DNA of 54,975 nt from Mesostigma viride (lineage: Eukaryota > Streptophyta > Mesostigmatophyceae > Mesostigmatales > Mesostigmataceae). The DNA is taken from positions 1 through 54,975 of the forward strand of contig RPFO01002099.1 in NCBI GenBank assembly GCA_009746045.1, given 5' to 3'. The position numbers and the translations under genes were made by a program. The notes below the pieces were generated by a model. It was not told where the DNA came from and did not search any database. It saw nothing but the letters and a program-made list of their open reading frames with translations. Below are positions 9,466-17,812 of the stretch, in pieces (the stretch's first letter is position 1; every line of letters starts with the position of its first letter).

Positions 9466-10352
9466 TCAATTCTTCAGCTCGAAGGGGAGGAACCAACGCT
9501 CCTTCTCCACCTTCTCGAGCCCAGCAATGTCCTCCAAGGAAAGAGCGCCCAAACGGAAGTCGCAGAAAAGGTCCTCGCCCAGACGCTCCAAGTCCAGGTC
9601 CAGGTCCATGTCCTCCACGCGGAAGGGGCCCATCGCCGAAAACATATCCTCCTCCTCCAGAGCGCAAGGAGCGGGGGCGGGAGCGAGAGACTTCTCCTCC
9701 TCGGCGGCCATCAGATCGATAGCCTCGCGGATCTCGCGGTCGCTGCGCTGGATGCGGGACTCGCTCAAAAGATCCTTCACGGGACCCTCGAAGGCGCCCC
9801 AACCGAGCACCTCGTCGTCCTGCACGTGCGCCTCCGAAGACTTGGGAGGAGAACCGCGGAAGTAGGGAGACAGACGGCGACGGCAGCCGCGCAACTCGCG
9901 GCGAGAGCTGTCCTTCACGCGAGCGCCCATCCCGTCGTGAGGGCGCAGGTGCGGGTTCTTGCCCTTCACGCGAAGGCAGCGGCGGAAAGGAGCCGGCATG
10001 CAAGGGGCGCACGGAGTGCGAGGAGAAGGGAGGCGATCCGGCTCCGACTCAGCGTCAGAAGACGACTCGGAAACGGCGTCAGCGGCCACAACAGAGGAAG
10101 TGAGGAAATCTCGGAGGAGCCGCCCTCAGAGGAGCTGTAGCTGAAGGAGGGCACGTTCTCGTAGTCCTCCTCCTCGTCCCGCTGCATCTCCTTCGCGCGG
10201 GCCTTGCGAAGGCGGGCCTGCTTGTTCTGAGTTTCGCGGCAAGAAAGGCACGCCAGCGTGAACCCGTTCGCCAAGCGGGCGGACAGGAAATGGGACTCGG
10301 GGAACGCCCGGTTGCACTTGTTGCAAGACAGGAAACGGGCGGAGGAAGCCAT
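9466..10352 (-). CDS. CxxC zinc protein with Ser/acidic middle (frame break)
   Basis: Function unknown. The N-terminus from the ATG at 10352 has CNKC and CLSC (about residues 10-35), followed by a basic helix and a Ser/Glu stretch. That frame then becomes implausible near 10110, while another minus frame, starting near 10100 and running to 9466, continues the Ser/Asp-rich character and then CAPC and an acidic C-terminus. One extra base near 10105-10130, for example in the T3 or G3 runs, would join them. A short intron cannot be excluded. The gene is the third minus-strand CxxC member of the divergent pairs. The start overlaps GGCTATGGC, the reverse complement of the GCCATAGCC motif. Confidence 0.6.
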
Positions 10353-10856
10353 AGCCAGAAAGAAAGCAAGGAAGAACGATAGCTGTGATGCGTGAGTGAG
10401 ATGGCCAAGTCCGAGGGGACCACGCACTTTCTACGCGGACCGGCCTCGATTCCCGTGCGCTCCCATTGGACGAAAACGGATGGCGTCGCGCCGGCTGGAA
10501 ACTTCTAGAAGATTCCCGCGGCCCGCCACGAGATCTTGTCAGCGGATCCGGAAAGAGATCCCGTGCGTCACCACCGGCCGCCAGCCGCCACTCGTAGACC
10601 GAGAAGGACGGAACGGACACGACACGCGCAGGCGGTTACGAGATCCCGTGCACGCCCATTGGACAGGCCGGGACGCGGGGCAGAAAGACCGTTACGACCA
10701 CCGCGCGCCGAGCGCCCATTGGTCCAGCCACCACACGCGAGACCCACGGGAAAGGACAAAAGCACTCCAACGCGCAAGGAACACGCACAGACGCACACGC
10801 ACACACAAGCTAGCTAACGAACGAACAGCCATAGCCAACACTCCTACACAACAGAC
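10353..10856. promoter_or_regulatory. Bidirectional promoter with a perfect four-unit heat-shock element
   Basis: Between the divergent genes at 10352 and 10857. GAAacTTCtaGAAgaTTC at 10498-10515 has four alternating pentamers with exact spacing, the canonical HSF target. CCCATTGG (inverted CCAAT box) occurs near 10461, 10657 and 10715; two copies sit in a repeated module TCCCGTGC...CCCATTGGAC. CACGGG-type words recur (10450, 10557, 10644, 10745). GCCATAGCC at about 10830 lies 22 bases upstream of the plus ATG. No TATA box is obvious. Confidence 0.6.
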
Positions 10857-12350
10857 ATGGACGCCTTCTCCGTTTTGTGCGAGGCCGCTCAGGCTCAGGC
10901 TCAGACTAAGGCTAAGGATCAGGCACTCCTTGCGATCCCGGAAATGCACTCTCTGAACCTCTCTGACGACGAGAAGGAGGCCGCCACCGCGCTCGCCACG
11001 CTCAAAATCGTGCCCGAGGTCATCAAGGCGGTCCAGGCGGGCACGGGGGCTGCAAACAACAACAACAACAAGCAGACGCCCGCGCCCACGCCGCGCCCAC
11101 GCCCGACGCAGACGCAGCCGCAGACGCAGACGCAGGCAAACGCCAACGTCAACCTCAACGCGCAGAGGCCAAAACGACCCCTGGAGATGGCGCCCGCGCC
11201 TTTGCCCGCCCCGGCCCTTTCGCCAGCCCTTTCGCAGGCCCCTGCGCCCACGCCCATCCTCTCGCTGCCGGAGGGAGCCGTCACCATGGAGGTCGTGCAC
11301 CCGGACGGGAGGAAGGAGCTCGTTTACCGCATCGTGCCCGCGGTGGTGGCGGCAAAGAGAGCGAAGACGGTCATCTCCGTCGCCGTGGGCGTGCCCTGCA
11401 ACCCGCAGACCGTCGTGGGCGTGCCCAAGCTGCCCCAAGTCGTGCCCAGGCCCGCGGGGCCCCCGCTCCTGCCGCCCGTCAAGCTCTTCGCGCAGGGGAT
11501 GCAGAACCTCGCCAGGATGCAAGTCGCCGCGACCGCCATGGCCGCCAGAAGCCCCGTCCTCGCACAGCCGCAGCCGCAGCCGCAGCAGCCGCAGCAGCCG
11601 AGGCAGATCCTCCCCAACCACGTGCTCATCAACAGGGACGTGCCCGTTCACGCGCCCAGGCAGCACTCCGCGCAGGTCAGGGCGCTGCTCACGAGGAACC
11701 CGGCAGCCAGGGTCTTCCCCACGCCGGCGGGCGAGCAGCACAAGGTCGACAGGCTCCTCCTGCTGCCCGGGGAGGACAGGAAGCCCGCGCGCGTGGAGAA
11801 CATCGACCCGGAGCAGGAGGCCAAGCTCGTCTACCCCCTCGTGGTGGTCACGCCCGCCAAGTGCTGGGGGCAGATGCCCACCAAGGTGCCGCTCGACAAG
11901 GCCGAGGACAAGGAGCAGGAGGCCATCTGGAGGAACATCCGCAACGCCCAGATCGAGGAGGGGTGGAGGCAGCCGTGCGTGCTGGCGGGGACCTGCAAGG
12001 CGGTCAGGGCCGAGAGGGACGCGGTGGACGCCTGCCTGGCCAAGATCGCGCCCTCGTCTCCGGAGATGGCGGCTCGCATCGATCAGCGCGCGGCGTTGCG
12101 CACGCAGGCGCTGGCTCTGGCGACTCTGAACGAGCACATCTTGAGGGACTTGCTTCCTCTGGTGCCCGAGGACCGCCGGCGGGACTATGCGACGATGGCG
12201 AGGGAGTTCAGCTTCTTCGCGAGGAGCACTGTGGTGCGGGCTTGCGCTTCCGCGGGTCGTTCTGGTGCTGCTGCTATTCAGAATAGGGTGGCTAACTTGC
12301 GGGACAAGGCTACGGCGCTGTTCTCGTACACGCCCGTGGGCGAGCTGTAG
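10857..12350 (+). CDS. Pro/Gln/Ala-rich protein of unknown function
   Basis: 497 residues, not recognised. Residues 1-60 are helical (AQAQAQTKAK). About 60-250 are low complexity: Asn5, then PRPRPTQTQPQTQTQ, Pro-Ala repeats and a QPQPQPQQPQQP run near 240. The C-terminal half (about 270-497) is better ordered and alpha-helical, with a few Cys/Trp residues (CWGQ, CVLAGTC), and may be the functional domain. Such Pro/Gln-rich stretches are common in transcription regulators, but there is no DNA-binding motif. The ATG follows GCCATAGCC by 22 bases. AATAAA at 12398-12403, 48 bases past the stop, is a likely polyadenylation signal. The third-position GC is very high, like its left neighbours and unlike the small gene that follows. 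Confidence 0.72.
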   Translation: MDAFSVLCEAAQAQAQTKAKDQALLAIPEMHSLNLSDDEKEAATALATLKIVPEVIKAVQAGTGAANNNNNKQTPAPTPRPRPTQTQPQTQTQANANVNLNAQRPKRPLEMAPAPLPAPALSPALSQAPAPTPILSLPEGAVTMEVVHPDGRKELVYRIVPAVVAAKRAKTVISVAVGVPCNPQTVVGVPKLPQVVPRPAGPPLLPPVKLFAQGMQNLARMQVAATAMAARSPVLAQPQPQPQQPQQPRQILPNHVLINRDVPVHAPRQHSAQVRALLTRNPAARVFPTPAGEQHKVDRLLLLPGEDRKPARVENIDPEQEAKLVYPLVVVTPAKCWGQMPTKVPLDKAEDKEQEAIWRNIRNAQIEEGWRQPCVLAGTCKAVRAERDAVDACLAKIAPSSPEMAARIDQRAALRTQALALATLNEHILRDLLPLVPEDRRRDYATMAREFSFFARSTVVRACASAGRSGAAAIQNRVANLRDKATALFSYTPVGEL

Positions 12351-12479
12351 ACTTGGGGTTGGGGATACTGGGGGACTTGGTTGATGGATTAATGAGTAAT
12401 AAAGGAACCTTTATGAATCTACTGCCTTACAATGAATGAATCATATTGTTATTGAAATTCTTAAGTAAGATATAAAACA

Positions 12480-12734
12480 ATGAGCAGTGCAAAGGTTGTA
12501 CTTGCAGGGTTTGCTGTAGGAACGGCGTACTACATGATGATGTCCAAGTCTATTCCTAAGGAGGTGAACTGCTCGTTCTCCGCGAACATTTGGACAGACA
12601 TATTTGCCTTTATTTGCGGTGCCGTGCTTATTTACAAGGGGTCGACTATGGCGCAACCAGATCTCGTTATAGTTGCAATAGGGACGGCCATTGTCACGGA
12701 ACACATTTGGCAGTTCGCGTTCAACAAGATTTGA
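12480..12734 (+). CDS. Small two-helix membrane protein
   Basis: 84 residues. Hydrophobic segments are visible at about residues 6-22 (VVLAGFAVGTAYYMMM) and about 38-75, the latter possibly two passes (IFAFICGAVLIYKG, LVIVAIGTAIV). No cleavable signal or known motif is present. A TATAAAA lies 5 bases before the ATG (12470-12479), a close spacing seen for several genes in the virus-like block. Composition changes here compared with the GC-rich host-like genes, so this may be the first gene of the viral segment. Confidence 0.65.
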   Translation: MSSAKVVLAGFAVGTAYYMMMSKSIPKEVNCSFSANIWTDIFAFICGAVLIYKGSTMAQPDLVIVAIGTAIVTEHIWQFAFNKI

Positions 12735-13247
12735 TGCGTCGACTGCCAAGACTTTTTGAACGGACCCCGCGTGGGGCGTGGGGCCGTGGGCGGGCCGTGG
12801 GCGGGCCGTGTGGGGCAAAAGGATCCTTACATTTAGGGGGTAAAAGAAACAAAAAAGCAAAAGGTGTGGGGGTTCGAACCCGCGTTTCTGTCATCTTCCC
12901 AGCTAAGGGTAGCCACTCCGCGCCGGTCCGTTCCCGTTAGCTGCGTGCCTCGGGTCCGCGTTTCTGCCATCTTCCCAGTCAAGGGTAGCGACTCCGCGCG
13001 ATCCCTCCGCCCGCAGGCGATGGTAAATCTTTGGTTTTTTCCCCTTATAAGCGTGTTTTTTCTGGGCGCAGTTGGCGGCGGTGTGCTGGCGGGGCTGTTT
13101 GGGCATCTGGCCGTCCATTCACTTTCCACCCTTCTAGAAGCCCGTACTATAATAGTTCCGAGCTCAGGAGCGTTCGTTGCTTATTTGAAATTGTCACCCG
13201 CTCTCTGACGAAAGGTGTCCCCGTCCTCGCACGCCATTCTCGCAGCG
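12735..13247. other. Spacer with a duplicated 46-bp segment
   Basis: A segment containing CGCGTTTCTGTCATCTTCCC at about 12877-12925 recurs at about 12955-13000 with a few changes. Other content: GTGGGCGGGCC repeats near 12780-12810, a CTTATAAG near 13045, and TTCTAGAAG (two heat-shock pentamers) at 13132-13139 upstream of the gene at 13248. A tRNA-like GGTTCGAACCC is embedded near 12870, but a full tRNA cannot be folded. Confidence 0.4.
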
Positions 13248-13904
13248 ATGGAGATCGGCGAAGGAGAGCCCGCGTCCTACGAGTCCCTCCCCCCGGAACT
13301 CATCAAAAAGATCGTGGAAAAGTCTTGGCCGTTCGGCGATGGCATCAACAAGGCCACGCAGAAAGCGTACGAGGAGGTGAAACGAGAGAAGTTGGAAGAG
13401 GAATATCTCAAAAGGCGGTACGTGAACTTGGAGCTGGCCGTTTCCAAAGAGCTGGCGTTTCGTCAAGAGGCCGAGATCGACCGCATCGACCCTCTTCTTC
13501 AACAGAGGACGGACGAACAACTGCGAGGGGTGATGGCCGCCCTCACGCCCGAAAGGCTCCAAGAGTGCGAGGACGCCGTTTTCACGCCCCGGGGGGACAA
13601 AATCCACAAGATGTGGGCCCTTTGGGAGGAGTTGGAGGAAGGCATCGTGCACGTGATGGAGCTGAGGGTGTCTAACAGCATGAGGCGCAGAGTGGAGGAG
13701 CGGCTGTACGACGTCGCCGGGAGGAACTGGACTTTGCAAGAACGCGCGCACAGTTTCGTGTTCAAGACGTTCAACCAGCTAGAGCGTCAGGAAATAATGG
13801 CGGGAAGAAGTACGACCGGATTTCATTGGGAACGTTCCGGGTGGTGGTCGAGCGCTACGACGCGACATGTGGACCAATATTCGAACACCACCGTGCTTCA
13901 ATAG
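13248..13904 (+). CDS. F-box-like N-terminus, helical protein (possible frame break)
   Basis: The first helix, YESLPPELIKKIVEKSW, resembles the start of an F-box (LPxELxxxI), the Skp1-binding motif. It is followed by a strongly helical, charged region (EVKREKLEEEYLKRRY). Beyond about residue 183 (near 13797) the frame becomes less protein-like. The +2 frame reads a plausible continuation including GTFRVVVERYDATCG up to about 14104. One extra base near 13800 would join them. I list the direct frame and flag the alternative. F-box-like proteins recur in this window at 24489-25433 and 39504-40670. The ATG at 13248 is chosen over an upstream in-frame ATG because of position and coding character. 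Confidence 0.55.
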   Translation: MEIGEGEPASYESLPPELIKKIVEKSWPFGDGINKATQKAYEEVKREKLEEEYLKRRYVNLELAVSKELAFRQEAEIDRIDPLLQQRTDEQLRGVMAALTPERLQECEDAVFTPRGDKIHKMWALWEELEEGIVHVMELRVSNSMRRRVEERLYDVAGRNWTLQERAHSFVFKTFNQLERQEIMAGRSTTGFHWERSGWWSSATTRHVDQYSNTTVLQ

Positions 13905-14087
13905 TTCTCCTCCTTGGTCCTAGAGAGGACGGGGGTTTTGAAACAGTCGCGAAAGGATACGATGCGCGCGGGCCTCTTGTGCCTGCGAATCTTGAGCGTA
14001 CATGTACGGCGTCTGTCCGTGCAATTCATGCATTATTTACGATAATCAATGAAAAAACCTTTTCGCATTCACAATGTGTGCACGCCC

Positions 14088-14255
14088 ATGGGTTGTTGTT
14101 ATAGCGTAGAAACTGCCACGAGCGACGATAAAGATATAGGGTCGACGGTGCGAATGAGCACGGAGGGAGCTCAATTGTGCGCCGAGTACGCCTCGGCCCT
14201 GCGTTCCGTCCAGAAGGAATCTCCCCCATTGCCGTGCTCTACTCGGCCATCCTAA
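14088..14255 (+). CDS. Small protein with N-terminal MGCC acylation motif
   Basis: A 55-residue frame starting MGCCYSVETATSDD. Gly2 followed by Cys3 and Cys4 is the pattern for N-myristoylation plus palmitoylation, which anchors proteins to membranes. An in-frame upstream ATG at 14049 would bury it. The remainder is polar and not recognised. The short length and the overlapping alternative frame of the preceding gene leave real doubt that it is translated. Confidence 0.35.
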   Translation: MGCCYSVETATSDDKDIGSTVRMSTEGAQLCAEYASALRSVQKESPPLPCSTRPS

Positions 14256-14419
14256 CGACTCGTTGTCACTTGTGCGTCAGGGGGCGGTATTTTGCGCGGC
14301 TTGCGTTCCGTTATGTCCCCAAAACGAACGTGCGTGGCCCCTTGTTCCGTCCAGCGAGTGTGGGAGGGCATCTGTGTGTCCTTTATTTACAATTCTCAAA
14401 ATTTTTAACTGTGCGCGAC

Positions 14420-14686
14420 CTAGCGCCTCTTCTTTCGGTACCTGCGCTGGGCTATGGAGTGCGTGGCCGGCGTCGCGTAATCCGAATACCCTCCTGCGTT
14501 CAAATCGCCTCCCGGGACGGGGGTCGATTCGACCGCGGTCAGATCTCGCATGGGACACGTGAACCCGCCTTGGTGCGCGGAGTGCTTCCGCGACTTTCGA
14601 GCGTGGGAGGCGCACGTCTTGTAGCCCTTTCGGGCGGCGTTGTTGCATTTGTGATTGTCCTTGGTCTTCGCACTGCACTGTGCCAT
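14420..14686 (-). CDS. CCCH microdomain protein
   Basis: 88 residues. Residues 4-28 carry C-x9-C-x10-C-x2-H (CSAKT...CNNAA...CASH), then a basic, polar tail ending RRYRKKRR. This short zinc-binding-type pattern occurs in six proteins of this window; similar small Cys/His proteins are common in giant viruses. Function is unknown; the basic tail suggests nucleic-acid contact. A TTTATACA lies about 10 bases before the ATG. The start is at 14686. Confidence 0.65.
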   Translation of the reverse strand: MAQCSAKTKDNHKCNNAARKGYKTCASHARKSRKHSAHQGGFTCPMRDLTAVESTPVPGGDLNAGGYSDYATPATHSIAQRRYRKKRR

Positions 14687-14720
14687 GTGGTTGTATAAAG
14701 AAGGTTCGAGAAAATTTCGA

Positions 14721-14792
14721 TGTTCTGGGCGAGATTCGAACTCGCGACTTTCGGTTCATAAGGCCGACGCTCTTCCACTGAGCTACCAGAAC
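14721..14792 (-). tRNA. tRNA, anticodon read as UAU (Ile)
   Basis: 72 nt including the discriminator A. Acceptor GTTCTGG pairs fully with CCAGAAC. The D-arm is GCTC/GAGC, the anticodon loop CTTATGA, and the T-arm GCGAG-TTCGAAT-CTCGC. Positions 34-36 are TAT. The anticodon stem has one C-A mismatch next to the loop and G37 is unusual for an A-starting codon, so the identity is less certain than the fold. No CCA is encoded and no intron is present. Giant algal viruses often carry tRNAs, but a nuclear gene is possible. Confidence 0.85.
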
Positions 14793-14916
14793 GTTCGTGT
14801 GGCGGTTACGAATCCGGAGAGATTTGTAACCGCCGGAGAGGGTCAGTAGAGCAAAGGATAAAAGGGCATCCACGAAAGGGAGACGCAGTGGACACACGCA
14901 AAAACCAAAACAAACC

Positions 14917-15361
14917 ATGAAAGGCGCGAATCTGAAACTCGCCATGAAGGAGTGGGAGGACATGCTGCCAAAAACGAAAACGTGAGTGAGTTTTTTGCGT
15001 TTTTTGAATCGAGAACCAAAGCGCTGGATCCAAACACTTGTTCGCTTACCACGGTTCGCCCGGGTTGCCGCTTACGTACCGTTCCTCCTCGCGCAGGATT
15101 TTGAAGGAAGTTCCAGACGCGCCTCGTCCGCTGGGATTCTGGTGGATGAACGCAAAAGAGCGGAATGACATCGTTCTGGCGATGAGAAACGTCATAAGGA
15201 ACATGGAAGAAGCGGCAAACAGAGCGATGGCCATGAAAACGCCCCCTGAAGTGTGCAAACGCATACACTCAATCGATGAAAACCGCTCCGTTATTTGGAA
15301 CGCGGTGGCGGAGGGTTTTTGCGGTGTGACGGACGAGTGTAGCTGCGTCCGTCTTGTCTAG
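14917..15361 (+). CDS. Small spliced helical protein
   Basis: Exon 1 is 14917-14981 (21 codons plus two bases) and exon 2 is 15097-15361, joined by a GTGAGT...GCGCAG intron of 115 nt. The junction restores ACG and leads directly into ILKEVPDAPRP. The product is about 109 residues, mostly helical and polar (WWMNAKERNDIVLAMRN), with three cysteines near the C-terminus (CGVTDECSC). I do not recognise it. The strong donor and the short, sensible exon 1 peptide are the evidence for splicing; exon 2 has no good start of its own. A spliced gene within the virus-like block is noteworthy. Confidence 0.6.
14982..15096 (+). other. Spliceosomal intron
   Basis: 115-nt intron with GTGAGT donor, a T-rich part (GTTTTTTGCG near 14990) and CCTCCTCGCGCAG acceptor. 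It splits codon ACG in phase 2. Confidence 0.65.
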
Positions 15362-15516
15362 CTGCTCGGCGGCCCGTAGGAGGGCGTCGATAGCAAGAGA
15401 GGCTTTTCAAAAATGGGCAGGAGTCGCCAGCCTCGGGCGAGATTGAATCTTTGATATTATGTATTATATCAAGCAAAAATATTTTTCATTTTGAACGAGC
15501 ATTGGCCATTTGATGA

Positions 15517-16127
15517 TCACTTTCTTGCGTGACACGCGCATGTTTTGCACCCCTTTCGAGGCTTGTTCCCGCACCTCTTTCCGGCGAGCGTCTGGGCACT
15601 ACATTGTTGCTTGACACCGGTCGAATGCGCTCTGTTCGTGTGCCTTACGCCCGAGTACTTTCTCCTTTTCAGTGGATCTTCTACCATATTCGCCGCTCTC
15701 GCTCGGGATGTCAAACGTTCTATGTTTTGATTCTGCCGAGTAGCTTCTATTTTTATCCTCTTGATCCTGTCTTTTAGCGTTCCTCTCATCTCCTCGACTT
15801 CTTCGGCTGGGTATCGTCTCGACTGAGACCATTCTTTCATCGTCCTTCCATATGTTTGGTCGAGTTCGCCCTTCGTTTCTTTAGCTTGTTCTATTTGACG
15901 TCTCAAATCTGTTTTCGCATTATCCAGAACTTGCTTTTCCCAAGGTCGGCTAAAAAGCAGAGGTGTGTCCTCGGACTCGGTATTTGATGGAAGGGCCCGC
16001 GGGGGGGTTCCGGCACTGGAAAAGGGAGCTCTCTGGGTGGTGCGCTCTCGTTTTTGACTTCGTCTTCACGGTCGACACCGGGTCCACGTGCCCGGTGAAA
16101 GCGCCTAGTGGATCGTTTCCGGGGCAT
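15517..16127 (-). CDS. Basic coiled protein with C-terminal CCCH microdomain (frame break)
   Basis: The N-terminal frame starts at the ATG 16127 (basic, Pro-rich). It loses sense at the G7 run 16001-16007 (plus strand). With one extra base there, the reading continues through a helical region (EQAKETKGELDQTY) into a C-terminal C-x9-C-x10-C-x2-H module (CSAQT...CGNKP...CACH) and stops at 15517. So the likely product is about 200 residues, with the microdomain at the end instead of the start. The downstream segment alone has no ATG. Function unknown; the composition suggests nucleic-acid or chromatin binding. Confidence 0.6.
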
Positions 16128-16146
16128 CTCCGTGTATAGATTCGTC

Positions 16147-16224
16147 TTAGTTTTTTTTACGCTCCGAATTTCGACGATTCGACCAGTACCGGTTGTAGCG
16201 GAACTCGATCACGCGCGCGAACAT
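16147..16224 (-). CDS. Tiny ORF duplicating a neighbour's C-terminal motif
   Basis: A 25-codon frame, MFARVIEFRYNRYWSNRRN..., ends in a basic tail. The core RVIEFRYNRYWSNRR is the same as the C-terminal part of the gene at 17590-17799, and the DNA is also similar over about 50 bp. It may be a decayed partial duplicate of that gene or a genuine micro-protein. Nothing else supports translation. Confidence 0.3.
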   Translation of the reverse strand: MFARVIEFRYNRYWSNRRNSERKKN

Positions 16225-16312
16225 TTGGAACGAGCATTGGCCAGATTTTATTAATGAACAATTTTTACTTCATTTATTGCCATTTTTGTAAAATATCGAT
16301 ACAAATCGATGT

Positions 16313-17209
16313 TTAAGAAGTGATAGGAAGGAAGCGCTGGGGAGGACCCTCGAGCGCCTTCCGACTAGTCAGGTATTGCTCTCTCTTGCGTTTATTCTCG
16401 AGCGCAAACGCGCGGTCCACAGGGATCTTGGCTTCCTCGTGGACGCCGTTCTCTTTAAAGAAGTCGAACATGCCCCTTCCGAGCTGAGTGATGCTCTTGA
16501 CGGGGTCTATTCCCTTGGAAATGTTCTTCTTGTTGATTATGTTCATCAAGTCCACTCCGGCGCTCATCTCCTCTGAGAAGTAGTCGCGCGTCGAGTCGCT
16601 CTTCTTCATGTTGTGCAGGTGTCGAATAGCGGGCGTGTGCATTCCCGATACGGCGAAGTTCTCCGTTTCGTTGATGAACGCGTACACCTTCGGCCCGGCC
16701 TTCTTCTCGGGGTTGTCCATGAACAGCTTGACGGCGGCCATGTGCTCCTTGGTGCTCTGACAGCTCTTGACGCGCTTGTCGTCTTCCAAGGCCACCTTCT
16801 CCGATGCCCTCGCGTAGATATCGTCGGCCAACGACACGTCTGCGTTCAGGTACCGCTCGAGGAGGATCGAGATGTTCTCTCGGAAATTGGCAGCCATCTT
16901 GCCAGGGAGGAGCATGATGATTCGAGTCAAGCCCTGACGGTCGGTCACGGGGGTGTCTCGCTGCCCCTGACCGGGAAAACGGAAGTTGTCGGCCAGGCCG
17001 ACAACTTCGGGATGCGCCTTTTGCAAGGCACACCAAACATCTCGGGGGTTCTTAAACCCAAGGGCACCAAGCCCGTCGTACACCGACACCTTTTCATCAG
17101 GAGAAACTCGGATTTTCTTAGCAAAACGGGGATGGTCCTCTGCACCGTTTAAAGGGGTGAGAAACCTGACGACCTCAGACATGGCGGCGTGGTGTTTTCG
17201 CGTGTTCAT
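16313..17209 (-). CDS. BRO-N-like protein
   Basis: 298 residues from 17209, or 289 from the ATG at 17182. Residues about 40-140 match a BRO-N-like domain found in algal genomes and large DNA viruses: VYDGLGALGFKNPRDVW, then FRFPGQGQRDTPVTD, IIMLLPGKMAANFREN and ERYLNADVSL. BRO-N domains bind DNA in viral proteins, but their role is poorly known. The rest is helical with no visible C-terminal BRO or KilA-C domain. A PD-(D/E)XK-like gene at 43707-44354 carries the kind of C-terminal domain that I recall sometimes fused to this N-terminus in algae. The gene begins a run of minus-strand genes up to 18217. Confidence 0.65.
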   Translation of the reverse strand: MNTRKHHAAMSEVVRFLTPLNGAEDHPRFAKKIRVSPDEKVSVYDGLGALGFKNPRDVWCALQKAHPEVVGLADNFRFPGQGQRDTPVTDRQGLTRIIMLLPGKMAANFRENISILLERYLNADVSLADDIYARASEKVALEDDKRVKSCQSTKEHMAAVKLFMDNPEKKAGPKVYAFINETENFAVSGMHTPAIRHLHNMKKSDSTRDYFSEEMSAGVDLMNIINKKNISKGIDPVKSITQLGRGMFDFFKENGVHEEAKIPVDRAFALENKRKREQYLTSRKALEGPPQRFLPITS

Positions 17210-17299
17210 GTCCCACGCATCGAATTAATCCCGTGTTCCAGGAACGCGGTCGAAGCGTCTCGAACCGTGGAACCGTGCAGAGCGCCGCGCCAGTCCGGA

Positions 17300-17563
17300 T
17301 CAGTCGAGTTCGGCGCCGAGGTAGTTGCGGCAGAGGATGCGCATATTCTCTCGCTGCTCCTCGTTTTGGACAGGCAGTTTCCTAAGAATGGCGACCATCG
17401 CCGACGGTTTGCAAACGGGGGTAAACGTCCCCCCCTCCTCCTCGACGTACGTCACGAGTTTTTGCAGCTCGGGATTGTCCCTCAACACTCTGTCAAGGAT
17501 CGCGTTAAACGCCGCCGCGGTCTCCTTGTCGTAGGAGGGTGCAGGGAGAACGGGTCGAGACAT
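17300..17563 (-). CDS. Small helical protein of unknown function
   Basis: 87 residues starting MSRPVLPAPSYDKETA. It is mostly helical and acidic, with two Cys (VCKPSAM, RILCRN) and no recognised motif. The ATG at 17563 is preferred over the upstream in-frame extension, which overlaps the gene at 17590. It follows that gene with a 26-base gap, in a tight minus-strand series (18217 to 16313), so co-expression is plausible. Confidence 0.55.
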   Translation of the reverse strand: MSRPVLPAPSYDKETAAAFNAILDRVLRDNPELQKLVTYVEEEGGTFTPVCKPSAMVAILRKLPVQNEEQRENMRILCRNYLGAELD

Positions 17564-17589
17564 CTTTACACGGGAATCAAACAAGTTTG

Positions 17590-17799
17590 TCAACGCTCGG
17601 AGGGCGAGCCCTTCTTTTCCGCTGTCGCTTCGGCCTTTCGACGATTTGACCAGTACCGGTTGTACCGAAACTCGATCACTCGCGCGAGACCCGCGGTCAT
17701 TTTCGCGGGAGAACGCGGAGGCTCCGGAGGCGGAGAGTAACGCGGGCCCGTCCATAGGCCGATCGGGGATCGCGGTTTAGGAGCGAAGCACGAAAACAT
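17590..17799 (-). CDS. Small Pro-rich protein with RVIEFRYNRYW motif
   Basis: 69 residues from the ATG at 17799, 13 bases after the stop of the membrane-protein gene. The N-terminal half is Pro-rich (YSPPPEPPRSP) and the C-terminal half is basic, with LARVIEFRYNRYWSNRR. The latter motif is duplicated at 16147-16224. Not recognised. Confidence 0.5.
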   Translation of the reverse strand: MFSCFAPKPRSPIGLWTGPRYSPPPEPPRSPAKMTAGLARVIEFRYNRYWSNRRKAEATAEKKGSPSER

Positions 17800-17812
17800 T
17801 CCGATTCCTACC

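Noticed and set aside
10692-12137. A 481-codon minus-strand open frame
   Set aside because: Antisense of the Pro/Gln-rich gene; it is full of Arg/Leu/Gly runs and has no independent support.
12850-12930. tRNA-like GGTTCGAACCC with an A-box-like word
   Set aside because: T-stem pairing fails beyond three base pairs, and acceptor and D arms cannot be formed; the spacing between boxes is also too short.
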